Notes: a model not told the origin generated them from the letters alone. 64,000 bases of DNA from Planomicrobium sp. Y74 (GCF_003668635.1 NZ_RCWH01000004.1:186001-250000); one strand, 5' to 3'; counted from the first letter of the stretch, positions 33,969 through 41,825 are shown. Numbers and translations are program-made.

Positions 33969-34505
33969 TTATTTACGTTTCTTCCGCAGCTCTTTCGCTT
34001 TGTTCTCTATATAGCTTGTCCGAAGATTTTCATACCGATTCGAAGCTACATTGCTGTAGATTTTGCTGAAACGGGCAGTTTCATTGTTCTCCTCTTCTGC
34101 CGGTTCTTCGGGAGTTTCATCTACCGGCTCGGGTTCAGCAGCAGCTTTTTCTTTTTTCGCTGATTTTTTGGATTTATCCTCTGCTTTTTCAGCCGGTTCT
34201 TTCGTTGCTTCTACAGGTTCTGTTTGAGTTTCTGCTGGTTCTGGTGTTGGTTGCTGCTTCGGTTCCGCTGCCGGCTCCACCATTTTTTCTTCTGCTTTCG
34301 GTGCTGGTTCAGCCGGCGGTTCTGTGACTTCTGGAACCGGTTCGGGCGTTGGTTCCGCTGCCGGCTCCACCGTTGTTTCTTCGACTGGCGGCGCTGGTTC
34401 AGCCGGTGGCTCTGTCACTTCCGGCACCGGTTCTGTAGCAGGCTCCTTCATTTCTTCCATTTCCGGCGTTTTGTTCAATTCTGTTGTTTCATCTTTTTTC
34501 TCCAT
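33969..34505 (-). CDS. Pro/Glu/Ala-rich low-complexity repeat protein
   Basis: The 178-residue protein is mostly Pro, Glu, Ala, Val and Thr. A 27-residue unit of the form PVPEVTEPPAEPAP then EE..VEPAAEP is repeated twice (about residues 27-80). A Lys/Ala segment (EDKSKKSAKKEKAAAEPEP) follows, then a more normal basic C-terminus (FSKIYSNVASNRYENLRTSY). It should be intrinsically disordered. There is no signal peptide or anchor. The start follows GGGAGGGGGAGCAATA. The conserved-looking basic tail may bind DNA, RNA or membrane. Function unknown. Confidence 0.7.
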   Translation of the reverse strand: MEKKDETTELNKTPEMEEMKEPATEPVPEVTEPPAEPAPPVEETTVEPAAEPTPEPVPEVTEPPAEPAPKAEEKMVEPAAEPKQQPTPEPAETQTEPVEATKEPAEKAEDKSKKSAKKEKAAAEPEPVDETPEEPAEEENNETARFSKIYSNVASNRYENLRTSYIENKAKELRKKRK

Positions 34506-34583
34506 TATTGCTCCCCCTCCCTTTTCTGCTTCCTGCTGAATAGACTCATGAGAAAAATTCCCTAATTATTGCGCTGTTAAACC

Positions 34584-34622
34584 AAAAACGGACTCCAAAA
34601 CATGGCTGTGTCCGTTTTCTCC
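34584..34622 (-). terminator. Terminator of the DUF1992 gene
   Basis: AAAACGGAC (34585-34593) and GTCCGTTTT (34610-34618) form the stem. On the minus strand a T-run follows. Confidence 0.7.
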
Positions 34623-34628
34623 ATAGTG

Positions 34629-35015
34629 CTATTCCCAGCGACTTGCCATTCGGCTGATGTTTTCAAGCGTTACCGAGCCCTTTTGCAGAGGCGGCGGACA
34701 GGATTTATTGAATTCATGGATTTTTCCGTTGATACTCGCTAACCGCAAAGGGAGGTCTTTTTTCTTGCCGGCCTGCAGCTGTTCGAGCACCCCCTGAATC
34801 TGATCGCGGATTTCATGCTGCAATTTCAGCCAATGCGGTTTGTATCCGGCTTCATTTGCGATGCGTTGAAAATGCTGAAAAAGATCCCCTGAAAAGTATT
34901 CTGCCGGCAACGGTTTACCGGCGCCCGGTAAATTATCCATTCCACCGGTCTTCTCGTATTCCTTTAGAATTTCCCCGATCAGATCTGTGCGAATTTCCTG
35001 TTTTTCTTCCGCCAT
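34629..35015 (-). CDS. DUF1992 (DnaJ-homologue C28-like) protein
   Basis: The 128-residue soluble protein has the DUF1992 signature GGMDNLPGAGKPL (about 24-36) followed by helices NEAGYKPHWLKLQHEI and LASINGKIHEFNKSCPPPLQ. The domain occurs alone in bacteria and in eukaryotic DNAJC28, and its role is not established. The start follows GGCTGGAGGAA. It is 21 nt downstream of the thioesterase gene, so the two are probably one transcript ending at 34584. Confidence 0.88.
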   Translation of the reverse strand: MAEEKQEIRTDLIGEILKEYEKTGGMDNLPGAGKPLPAEYFSGDLFQHFQRIANEAGYKPHWLKLQHEIRDQIQGVLEQLQAGKKKDLPLRLASINGKIHEFNKSCPPPLQKGSVTLENISRMASRWE

Positions 35016-35036
35016 TTCCTCCAGCCCCTTAGAAAA

Positions 35037-35516
35037 TCATTTTCCGAATGATGAAGGCATGACAACCGCAACTACCGTTCCCGTTGCACATACTGCTCCG
35101 TCAGCTGTAACTTCTATATTCACTTTAAATTTTTTCGGATGGATTTCTTCCACTTCACCTACCGCTGTTAATGTGACGCCCTGCGGAGTCGGCTTCAGGT
35201 AATCGACATGCAGCGAGGCCGTAACAAAACGCGGCGGCTCTTCTCCACTGCCTGGTTCAAAACCATTTTTTCTATGCAATGCCAATGAAGCCGAGCCTGT
35301 TCCGTGGCAATCGATAAGTGAAGCGATCACGCCGCCGTAAACAAATCCCGGAATGGCCGTATGCTCACTGCCGGGTTCGTATTCAGTAAAGGTCTTATCC
35401 CCTTGCCACCTTGTCCGGAAATGATGGCCCTCCTCATTCAAACGTCCGCATCCATAACAATGCGCAAATTCTTCGGCGTATTCATCCTGAATTGCTGTAA
35501 TCGGGGTTTCACTCAT
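35037..35516 (-). CDS. PaaI-type hotdog thioesterase
   Basis: The 159-residue protein has the N-terminal HCYGCGRLNEEGHHF motif seen in a subset of PaaI-like thioesterases. The hotdog core follows: PGFVYGGVIASLIDCHGTG (helix with the Gly-Gly and catalytic Asp/His region) and ASLHVDYLKPTPQG. It should hydrolyse acyl-CoA thioesters in the cytoplasm. The CxxC pair near the N-terminus is typical of the subgroup. The start follows AAGAGGAGAGAAG. It precedes the DUF1992 gene by 21 nt. Confidence 0.87.
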   Translation of the reverse strand: MSETPITAIQDEYAEEFAHCYGCGRLNEEGHHFRTRWQGDKTFTEYEPGSEHTAIPGFVYGGVIASLIDCHGTGSASLALHRKNGFEPGSGEEPPRFVTASLHVDYLKPTPQGVTLTAVGEVEEIHPKKFKVNIEVTADGAVCATGTVVAVVMPSSFGK

Positions 35517-35692
35517 TCTTCTCTCCTCTTTTCTTGAGATATTTTCAATTAATTTTTGTAAGATATTACCTCAATTTTAACATACCAATTGATAAAAGAA
35601 TGAACTATTCTAAATCTCATTGGCATAGTGAATTGTTTAAAACTATATAGGGCGGGAAAAGAAATAGAGATCAGGAAAGGAGTTTGAAACGA

Positions 35693-35890
35693 ATGAAATG
35701 TTATAGTGTAGCACCTGACCAGGATGCAACCCGCTGGATCGTCAAACTGGAGGATGTGGCTCCGACCGAGTCATTCCCAAGCAAAGACGGAGCGATTGCT
35801 GCTGCTGAAGAACTCGCTAAAGACAATACACCGAGCAAACTTCAGATTCTGGATAAGGACCATAATGTAGTTGAAGAACGAGAATATTAA
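35693..35890 (+). CDS. DUF2188 family small protein
   Basis: The 65-residue protein MKCYSVAPDQDATRWIVKLE follows the DUF2188 pattern: W.VK, then FPSKDGAIAAAEELAKD and a final strand LQILDKDHNVVEEREY. It is a small beta-alpha-beta protein of unknown role. I chose ATG 35693 with AAAGGAG 10 nt away. The in-frame TTG at 35684 is too close to the site. Its stop abuts the largest family 1 repeat. Confidence 0.85.
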   Translation: MKCYSVAPDQDATRWIVKLEDVAPTESFPSKDGAIAAAEELAKDNTPSKLQILDKDHNVVEEREY

Positions 35891-35891
35891 A

Positions 35892-36212
35892 GGAAAAGCG
35901 ACAGTGCCCGTTAGGCCCTGTGCTCCTGTCTCTGCATCGCTTCGCTAGCTTCGAGACATGAAAGGGCGTTGCATCGCTTCGCTAGCTTCGAGACATGAAA
36001 GGGCGTTGCATCGCTTCGCTAGCTTCGTCGCAAAGCCTTGACCTCGCAGGCGTCGGTCAAGACTTGGCCGCTGGAGTCTGGACACACGAAAAGCGTAAGC
36101 GCCCGTTAAGCCCCGACAAGCGCTGGAGGGCTTGAAAGTAATGGCGCTCTTTGCCATTGCTGGCAAGACCGAAGCGACTCGAGGGGCTGGGCCGCTGGAG
36201 ACTAGACAATAA
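35892..36212 (+). repeat. Hairpin repeat, family 1 (copy E, two units, with 37-bp tandem)
   Basis: The first unit (35892-36087) starts 1-2 nt after the stop codon and ends GGAGTCTGGACA. The second (36088-36212) runs to GGAGACTAGACAATAAG next to a terminator. Unit one contains a 37-bp direct repeat (35934-35970 and 35971-36007, then a partial copy from 36008). It also holds the GCTTCGTCGCAAAG module inverted relative to copies B, D and F. Confidence 0.75.
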
Positions 36213-36250
36213 GAAAAAAGCGGATCGCCTAAGCGGTCCGCTTTTTTTGA
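36213..36250 (+). terminator. Terminator after repeat copy E
   Basis: AAAAAAGCGGA and TCCGCTTTTTTT flank a small inner stem. It probably serves the DUF2188 gene 320 nt upstream. Confidence 0.8.
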
Positions 36251-36261
36251 TGAAATTGGGC

Positions 36262-36715
36262 AAATAGAAAAGCACAGCCCTTTTCATCAGGCTGTGCTTC
36301 CCTTGTTGCAGCTTCTCCACTCTCGGAGAAGTTTACGCACGCGGAAAATTTGTCGATCATACTTCTACATTCTTAATAAAGGTTGACGAATGTTCCTATC
36401 TCGTCAATACAGCTTCTTGTTCTGTCTGCATCTTTAGATTTTCGTCGCATCTACCTCTCAGCGAATCCGTTGTTCTGCAGTCAGATATTCAGTTGCACTT
36501 ACACAAAAAACTTACCAAACTTCGTCTGAAACACTTTCTCTTCAGAAAACTTTACAAACTTGGTACCCGACGAGATCACAATCGTCAGTAAAGCAAATTT
36601 TCCGCCAAGGCTGTGCATGTCCTCGTCTGGAGGCGATTGTAAACTACTAAACCGTTTACTCGTTTCTCCCTACGGTGGTTCCGCCTTGTACTATCTAGAT
36701 ACCACCTTCAAATAA
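36262..36715 (-). ncRNA. Candidate structured non-coding RNA
   Basis: No gene lies between 36250 and 36833, but the stretch holds a chain of stems. From 5' to 3' on the minus strand: ACCACC/GGTGGT (36701-36706 with 36674-36679), GTTTAC/GTAAAC (36654-36659 with 36639-36644), an interleaved pair CGATTGT/ACAATCG with CTCGTC/GACGAG (36569-36640) that would make a pseudoknot, TTGGTA/TACCAA enclosing TTCAGA/TCTGAA (36513-36565), TCGTCAA/TTGACGA (36383-36407), CTTCTCC/GGAGAAG (36312-36331), and a terminator (36271-36298) with a T-rich tail on the minus strand. It does not match tmRNA, RNase P, SRP RNA or 6S RNA as I know them. A minus-strand promoter is not clear. Confidence 0.5.
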
Positions 36716-36764
36716 TTCTTAAACTTCATTTATAAGAATTTTTAAATTTATTCGATAAATAGTT

Positions 36765-36793
36765 TTTACTTTTTTCCGCTTGCCCGCTATACT
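36765..36793 (+). promoter_or_regulatory. pepF promoter
   Basis: TTTACT (36765-36770) and TATACT (36788-36793) are 17 nt apart, about 40 nt before the pepF start. Confidence 0.7.
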
Positions 36794-36832
36794 TGGAATA
36801 GTTCGATATCCGTAATAAAAGGAGCGAGATAA

Positions 36833-38644
36833 ATGGTCAAGAGTATGCCCGCACGTTCAGAAGTCAGCATTGATGAAACATGGGATCTGCAGTCTTTATT
36901 CGCATCAGATGAAGCTTTTCACGAAGCGCTTTCTGCCCTCGAAAAAGAAGTGGATACATTCGCCTCAACGTATAAAGGAAATACCAAAGATGCAGCATCA
37001 GTAATTAAATTATTAAAAGCTTACGCTGAAATAAATGAGAAATTTGTTCCGGTGGGTACATACGCAAGCCTTAAAATCAGCACAGACCAAACCGATGATG
37101 AAGCTCAAATGCTGTCGAGTAAATTCGGTTCAGCAGCAGCTAAAGTAAACAGCAAGCTGTCGTTCGTCACCAGCGAATTATTGGCATTGCCGGAAGAAAC
37201 ACTCGAGCAGGCGATGCAGGAATCTGATGAGTTCAAAGTGTATTTGGAGAAATTGATCCGCAAAAAGCAGTATCAACTGCATCCGGAAGTGGAAAAGACA
37301 CTTGCCGCTTATTCCTCGACCTTCAACGCGCCATACGGTCTCTACAACACGACAAAAATGGTGGATATGTCATTCGACGATTTTGAAGTGGACGGCAAAA
37401 GCTATCCGCTAAGCTATGTTTCGTTCGAAGGCGATTGGGAAGCGGAAACGGATACAGCCAAACGCCGAGCAGCTTTTGATGCATTTTCGAAGAAACTGAA
37501 AGATTACCAGCATACCACTGCGAAGACGTACGATATGCAGCTGCAGACGGAAAAAACGACTTCCGATCTGCGCGGCTATGATTCCATCTTCGACTACCTG
37601 CTGTTCAACCAGGAAGTGGACCGTTCGCTGTATAACCGCCAAATCGATTTGATCACCAGCGAATTGGCACCACATATGCGCAAATACGCGAAATTGCTGC
37701 AAAAAGCGCACGGCCTCGAGAAAATGACATTTGCCGACTTGAAGATTTCGCTGGATCCGACTTACGAACCGGAAATCACAGTAGAAGAATCGAAGAAATA
37801 CATCAACGACGCGCTTGGCATCATGGGCGAAGATTATCTCGAAATGATTGAACGCTCTTATTCTGAACGCTGGATCGACTTCGCCCAGAACAAAGGCAAG
37901 TCGACTGGCGCTTTCTGTTCGAGCCCTTACGGCAACCACCCGTATATCCTGATTTCCTGGACCGGCCGCATGAATGAAGTATTTGTACTGGCGCATGAAC
38001 TAGGCCATGCCGGACATTTCTATAATGCCAACCGCGCACAGAACATCTTCAACGCGCGTCCATCGCTTTACTTTATCGAAGCCCCTTCAACGATGAATGA
38101 AATGCTGATGGCCAACCACCTGCTTGAGAATTCGAAAGATCCGAAATTCAAACGCTGGGTCATTTCATCGATTGTTGCACGGACGTATTACCATAATTTC
38201 GTGACGCATCTTCTCGAAGCTGCTTATCAGCGTAAAGTCTATGAGCGCATCGATGCGGGGCAAAGCGTCAATGCGGGAATTCTTAACAACCTGAAACGCG
38301 GGGTTCTCGAAGAATTCTGGGGCGACACTGTGGAAATCAATGACGGCGCCGAGCTTACCTGGATGCGCCAGCCTCACTACTATATGGGCTTGTATCCTTA
38401 CACATACAGCGCCGGGTTGACCATTTCAACACAAGTATCGAAACGCATCCTTGAAGAAGGCCAGCCGGCTGTCGACGAATGGCTGGAAGTGCTGAAAGCA
38501 GGCGGTACCAAATCGCCGGTCGAGCTGTCCAAAATGGCTGGCATCGACATCACAACCGATCAACCGTTGCGCGACACAATCGCCTATATTGGCGAATTGA
38601 TTGATGAGCTGGAGAAATTAACTGAAGAAATTGAAGGCGAATAA
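36833..38644 (+). CDS. pepF: Oligoendopeptidase F
   Basis: This cytoplasmic M3-family zinc peptidase cuts short peptides. The 603-residue protein has the HELGH zinc motif (His388, Glu389, His392), a third ligand Glu416 in FIEAPSTMNE, and the substrate-binding tail RQPHYYMGLYPYTYSAG. The length is normal (about 600). The start follows AAGGAGCGAGATAA. It has its own promoter and a strong terminator, so it is a single-gene unit. In Bacillus PepF overexpression affects sporulation signalling; nothing here tests that. Confidence 0.96.
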   Translation: MVKSMPARSEVSIDETWDLQSLFASDEAFHEALSALEKEVDTFASTYKGNTKDAASVIKLLKAYAEINEKFVPVGTYASLKISTDQTDDEAQMLSSKFGSAAAKVNSKLSFVTSELLALPEETLEQAMQESDEFKVYLEKLIRKKQYQLHPEVEKTLAAYSSTFNAPYGLYNTTKMVDMSFDDFEVDGKSYPLSYVSFEGDWEAETDTAKRRAAFDAFSKKLKDYQHTTAKTYDMQLQTEKTTSDLRGYDSIFDYLLFNQEVDRSLYNRQIDLITSELAPHMRKYAKLLQKAHGLEKMTFADLKISLDPTYEPEITVEESKKYINDALGIMGEDYLEMIERSYSERWIDFAQNKGKSTGAFCSSPYGNHPYILISWTGRMNEVFVLAHELGHAGHFYNANRAQNIFNARPSLYFIEAPSTMNEMLMANHLLENSKDPKFKRWVISSIVARTYYHNFVTHLLEAAYQRKVYERIDAGQSVNAGILNNLKRGVLEEFWGDTVEINDGAELTWMRQPHYYMGLYPYTYSAGLTISTQVSKRILEEGQPAVDEWLEVLKAGGTKSPVELSKMAGIDITTDQPLRDTIAYIGELIDELEKLTEEIEGE

Positions 38645-38663
38645 AAATTTTTTCAGGTTATAT

Positions 38664-38703
38664 AAAAAGCGTGCCGCATCTAACCGATGCGGCACGCTTT
38701 TTT
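38664..38703 (+). terminator. Terminator of pepF
   Basis: GCGTGCCGCATC and GATGCGGCACGC form a perfect 12-bp stem with a 5-nt loop and a T-run. Confidence 0.95.
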
Positions 38704-38730
38704 CAAATAAGTGAGAGAATCCGGGTGAAA

Positions 38731-38830
38731 AATCGCTGAACGTTGATATATTAGTTTGAACGTTGATATAATTCGCTGAACGTCGATATATTAGTTTGAA
38801 CGTTGATATAATTTCCTGAACGCCGATATC
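38731..38830. repeat. 20-bp tandem repeats (five units, inverse of 29807)
   Basis: The core GAACGTYGAT starts at 38738, 38758, 38778, 38798 and 38818, exactly every 20 bp. It is the reverse complement of the core at 29811-29920. It also lies between convergent genes (pepF and the NCS2 permease). The 170 nt after it, to 39000, hold no gene. Confidence 0.9.
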
Positions 38831-38998
38831 CGCCAACAGGCACCCCATACAAAGAAAAAAAGCAGTAAAAAAGCTGCCAATAAGTTTTATTAACGTCAAA
38901 TTCCCTTCAAAACTATAATCTAAAGACAAATCGAATGCTTTTCGCGAACGAAAAGCAAAACAAGAAGTTCCCAAGGGATTTCTCGGTAATTCAACAAA

Positions 38999-39036
38999 AA
39001 ACAAGCTGCATCTCGTCGATGCAGCTTGTTTTTTTC
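38999..39036. terminator. Terminator of the NCS2 permease gene
   Basis: ACAAGCTGCATC (39001-39012) pairs with GATGCAGCTTGT (39018-39029), with T-runs on both sides. Confidence 0.9.
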
Positions 39037-40324
39037 ATCTTTTCTTCTTTCTCCAAATCAATGCCTGTTCAAGTATGATCGCAATGATGGTTCCTGTGAT
39101 CAAGCCGTTTGATAGAGTTGAGGCAATCACGCCAGGCAGTTCCGCCATGCTTTCCTGCGGCACGAACATGATGCCGACACCAATCATCAAGCCGAAAGCA
39201 GAAACTTTATACGCCTGCATCCGATCGGCCTCCTCTTCCAATTCCTTGAATGCCATTTCCACCATCTTCGTGAAAATCGCAAAAATTACCGCATAGGCGA
39301 CGGGGGCCGGCAAGGCAGCGAGCAGCGCCATGATATTCGGAAACAGGCTGATTGCAACTACCAGGAAACCGCCGACGATGAACGGCTTCAATGCCGGGGT
39401 CCGTGTTGCACTGACAAAACCGGCCGCCCCAGATATCGGCACAGGTCCGATGGAAGAGAACAACCCGGCAATGATATGGTTCAAACCGGACGCGACGGAA
39501 CCTTGTTTGACCCGGTCCGGCTGATGGATGCCGAATTCATTTTTCAGTAAATACTCCATGACCCGCATCGATGCCATCATATTGGCAATCAGCAGCAGCG
39601 TTAAAAACAATGAAGTGACGAACATGCCGCTGTCCCAAACGAGCGGACCGAATACCAGCATCTGCGGCAGCGAGATGAAAGTGCCCGCATCGAAGGGCAC
39701 GGATTCCGTTTTGCCGATTATCAGGAACAGGAGCCATCCTGCCCCAATCGCAAACAGGACAGAATAACGGTTGACCCAGGGGATTTTATTGCCCATGAAG
39801 TAGAAAGTGGCGACAACAACCGCTACTCCCGCCATGAATACGACGAGGTCGACGGGTTCACCCGGTGTCGTGATGCCGAATAAACCCGACATGATCGATT
39901 CGCTGATTTGAAGCACCAATAATAATAAATAAACAAATGTAATAGTCGGCGTAAACAGGCGGCGCATTTTACCCACCAGACCAGTGTAGGCGAAAATGAT
40001 GAACAGCACACCGCTGTAAAGCATGCCGCTTTGCAGCGCTTGGAGCGCATTTTCAGCAGTGGCGTAAAGCGAACCGACAAGGCCGGCATAAACGATATAG
40101 ATACCCCACCATAATCCGGCTGGCCCTTCGTTGATCGGCATTTTATGGCCGATGAATGCCTGCAGCAAAACAGCGACGCCAAGAACGAAGACCGTTCTCT
40201 GGACGAATAATGCCGTATCCGCTGTATCCATTCCGAAAACGCTTGCTATGGCAATCGGTGCGGCAATGGATGAGGCTAATAAGAATACGGCCCATTGCAG
40301 GCCGCCAAATAGATTTTTTATCAT
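39035..40324 (-). CDS. NCS2-type purine/xanthine permease
   Basis: The 429-residue membrane protein has 12-14 helices and NCS2 features: the conserved region with GPVPISGAAGFVSATRTPALKPFIVGG (central substrate/ion region near 290) and a late MFVPQESMAELP loop before the final helices. It is closest to the divergent YwdJ-like group of purine permeases rather than to PbuX. It should be a proton- or sodium-coupled nucleobase importer. The start follows GGAGATTTACTA. No purine riboswitch is visible in the short leader. Confidence 0.85.
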   Translation of the reverse strand: MIKNLFGGLQWAVFLLASSIAAPIAIASVFGMDTADTALFVQRTVFVLGVAVLLQAFIGHKMPINEGPAGLWWGIYIVYAGLVGSLYATAENALQALQSGMLYSGVLFIIFAYTGLVGKMRRLFTPTITFVYLLLLVLQISESIMSGLFGITTPGEPVDLVVFMAGVAVVVATFYFMGNKIPWVNRYSVLFAIGAGWLLFLIIGKTESVPFDAGTFISLPQMLVFGPLVWDSGMFVTSLFLTLLLIANMMASMRVMEYLLKNEFGIHQPDRVKQGSVASGLNHIIAGLFSSIGPVPISGAAGFVSATRTPALKPFIVGGFLVVAISLFPNIMALLAALPAPVAYAVIFAIFTKMVEMAFKELEEEADRMQAYKVSAFGLMIGVGIMFVPQESMAELPGVIASTLSNGLITGTIIAIILEQALIWRKKKR

Positions 40325-40387
40325 TAGTAAATCTCCAATTCATTAAGTATAATCATGCGGTATCAGTATACACCTGTTTTCCCCCAA

Positions 40388-40424
40388 CAAAAAGAGGTCC
40401 TGAATTTTGTCAGGACCCCTTTTT
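40388..40424 (-). terminator. Terminator overlapping the stop of the 87-residue gene
   Basis: GGTCCTGA (40397-40404) pairs with TCAGGACC (40411-40418). The stop codon (40410-40412) lies inside the stem. Confidence 0.85.
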
Positions 40425-40673
40425 GCCGTTATCGTTTTCAGAAGTATGTTCCACTTCATCCTGTTCCGGCTTATCATCTATAGTCAGCGGATCATCGCTG
40501 TTTTTCATATCATAATTAACGGAATACCCCTGATCTTCCAAATGCTGAACTTGTTTCTTCGAAGCTCTGATCAGCAGCCAGATAATCAGCATTGAAAGAA
40601 TGAAGATAACAATTACGGAAATGATACCCGGGATGTACTCTGATTTATCTTCTGGAAAGTATAGAAAATCCAT
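40410..40673 (-). CDS. Small single-helix membrane protein
   Basis: The 87-residue protein has a short N-terminus, one membrane helix (about 13-36, IPGIISVIVIFILSMLIIWL), and a charged cytoplasmic tail rich in Asp, Glu and Lys. I recognise no family. The start follows GGTGGGTAAGCACG. It is followed directly by its terminator. Confidence 0.72.
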   Translation of the reverse strand: MDFLYFPEDKSEYIPGIISVIVIFILSMLIIWLLIRASKKQVQHLEDQGYSVNYDMKNSDDPLTIDDKPEQDEVEHTSENDNGKKGS

Positions 40674-40768
40674 CGTGCTTACCCACCTTTATCTTCAAGT
40701 TTCAATTTATTATACATGATTCATTTATGGAATGAAGAAATGAAGGTGAACGTTTAGTGGCGATTATA

Positions 40769-41122
40769 GAAAAGCGGAAACGGCCGTTCAGCTCCGACAG
40801 GCAAGAGATGGACCAAACGCAATTTGGTAAATCTCTTTGCGACGAAGCTAGCGCAGCGATGCAGGAGCAATAAGGTTTTAGACGCTTTGGCGAAGCGGCG
40901 TCTTTCCAGCCGCAAAGCCTCGAAAAGCGAAAGTGCCTGGTCAGCTCTGACAGGCGTAAGGCGAAACAGCGAAGCGGCGCTCTTTGCCGCATAGCTGTTT
41001 CGCCTTACGTCCCGAAGAGCTAGGCACTGGAGACTAGACAATAGTGTCCTATGACTCGAGGAGCTGGCCGTTGGAGTCTGGACAATGAAAAGCGCAAGCG
41101 TCCGTTGAAGTCTGGATACAGA
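40769..41122 (+). repeat. Hairpin repeat, family 1 (copy F, nested)
   Basis: An outer copy (5' half 40769-40921, 3' tail 41043-41086) is interrupted by a complete inner copy (40922-41042). The outer arms AACGGCC..AGCTCC (40779-40795) match GGAGCTGGCCGTT (41060-41072). The inner arms AGTGCCT..AGCTCT (40932-40948) match AGAGCTAGGCACT (41016-41028). A further 5' fragment lies at 41087-41122. No gene is present in the roughly 500 nt from 40674 to 41180. Confidence 0.8.
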
Positions 41123-41136
41123 AAAGCAAAAACATT

Positions 41137-41175
41137 AAAAGCAGCCACCGGATGTCCATTTCGGTAGCCGCTTCA
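41137..41175 (-). terminator. Terminator of the YwnB-like gene
   Basis: The 12-nt arms at 41139-41150 and 41162-41173 pair fully only as minus-strand RNA (two G-U pairs), with a T-rich tail on that strand. Confidence 0.8.
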
Positions 41176-41180
41176 TATGT

Positions 41181-41825
41181 TCATTCACTTTCCGCAACTA
41201 CGGTAAAGCGCTTATTGATATGCCAGCCGTTTTCGATTTCATCGACCAGCGCAATGGCATAATCCTGATAGCTGATGTAACTTTTGCCTTTCCTGTTGAC
41301 GAGAAAAGCATCTTCTCCGATTTGGTACCTGCCGGTTCGCTTACCTTCGGGATCAAAGAAAGCTGCAGGGCTGAGGAACGTCCATTGGATTCCTTCCGCC
41401 TGTTCAAGATCTGCAAGGTTTTGGGATTGATTTAACGCGATAGCTTTAAAGGCTTCCGGAAATTCAGGCGTTTCATTCAATCGGGTTGTTTTCGCTTCAT
41501 CGACGAACAGGCTGCCTGCGCCTCCGACCACCAATAGCCGCGTACCTTGTGCTTCTTTCAGTGCATTGATCAGTGACCGTCCTGCTTCCACATGCTGCTC
41601 CGCTTTTTCGGGCGGCACGCCGAAAGCATTGACGACAGCATCGAATTGTTTCAGATCATTGGCATCAAGTTCAAAAATGTCCTTCTCCAAAACCGCTGCG
41701 TCTTCTCCTTCAGGAAGTTTCTGTGAATTTCGCACAATCGCTGTCACTTCATGACCTCTGGATTTCGCTTCCTTCATGATGAGGCTGCCCGCTTTTCCTG
41801 TTGCGCCGATGATTCCGATTTTCAT
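41181..41825 (-). CDS. ywnB: NAD(P)H-binding oxidoreductase, YwnB-like
   Basis: The 214-residue atypical short-chain reductase has the Rossmann start MKIGIIGATGKAGSLIMKEA, then VNAFGVPPEKAEQHVEAGRS, LLVVGGAGSLFVDE and a WTFLSPAAFFDPEGKRTG loop. This fits the NmrA/biliverdin-reductase-like family that includes Bacillus YwnB. The substrate is unknown. The start follows ACTGGAGGGG. It is 47 nt downstream of the CDF transporter gene on the same strand and could be co-transcribed. Confidence 0.88.
   Translation of the reverse strand: MKIGIIGATGKAGSLIMKEAKSRGHEVTAIVRNSQKLPEGEDAAVLEKDIFELDANDLKQFDAVVNAFGVPPEKAEQHVEAGRSLINALKEAQGTRLLVVGGAGSLFVDEAKTTRLNETPEFPEAFKAIALNQSQNLADLEQAEGIQWTFLSPAAFFDPEGKRTGRYQIGEDAFLVNRKGKSYISYQDYAIALVDEIENGWHINKRFTVVAESE

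Noticed and set aside
36262-36715. tmRNA, RNase P RNA or a T-box leader as identity of the structured region
   Set aside because: No ANDENYALAA-type tag, no RNase P conserved motifs (GAGGAAAGUCC, ACAGAA) and no GGGTGGNACCGCG T-box sequence.
37409-37996. 195-codon minus-strand frame inside pepF
   Set aside because: Shadow of a strongly conserved enzyme gene on the other strand.
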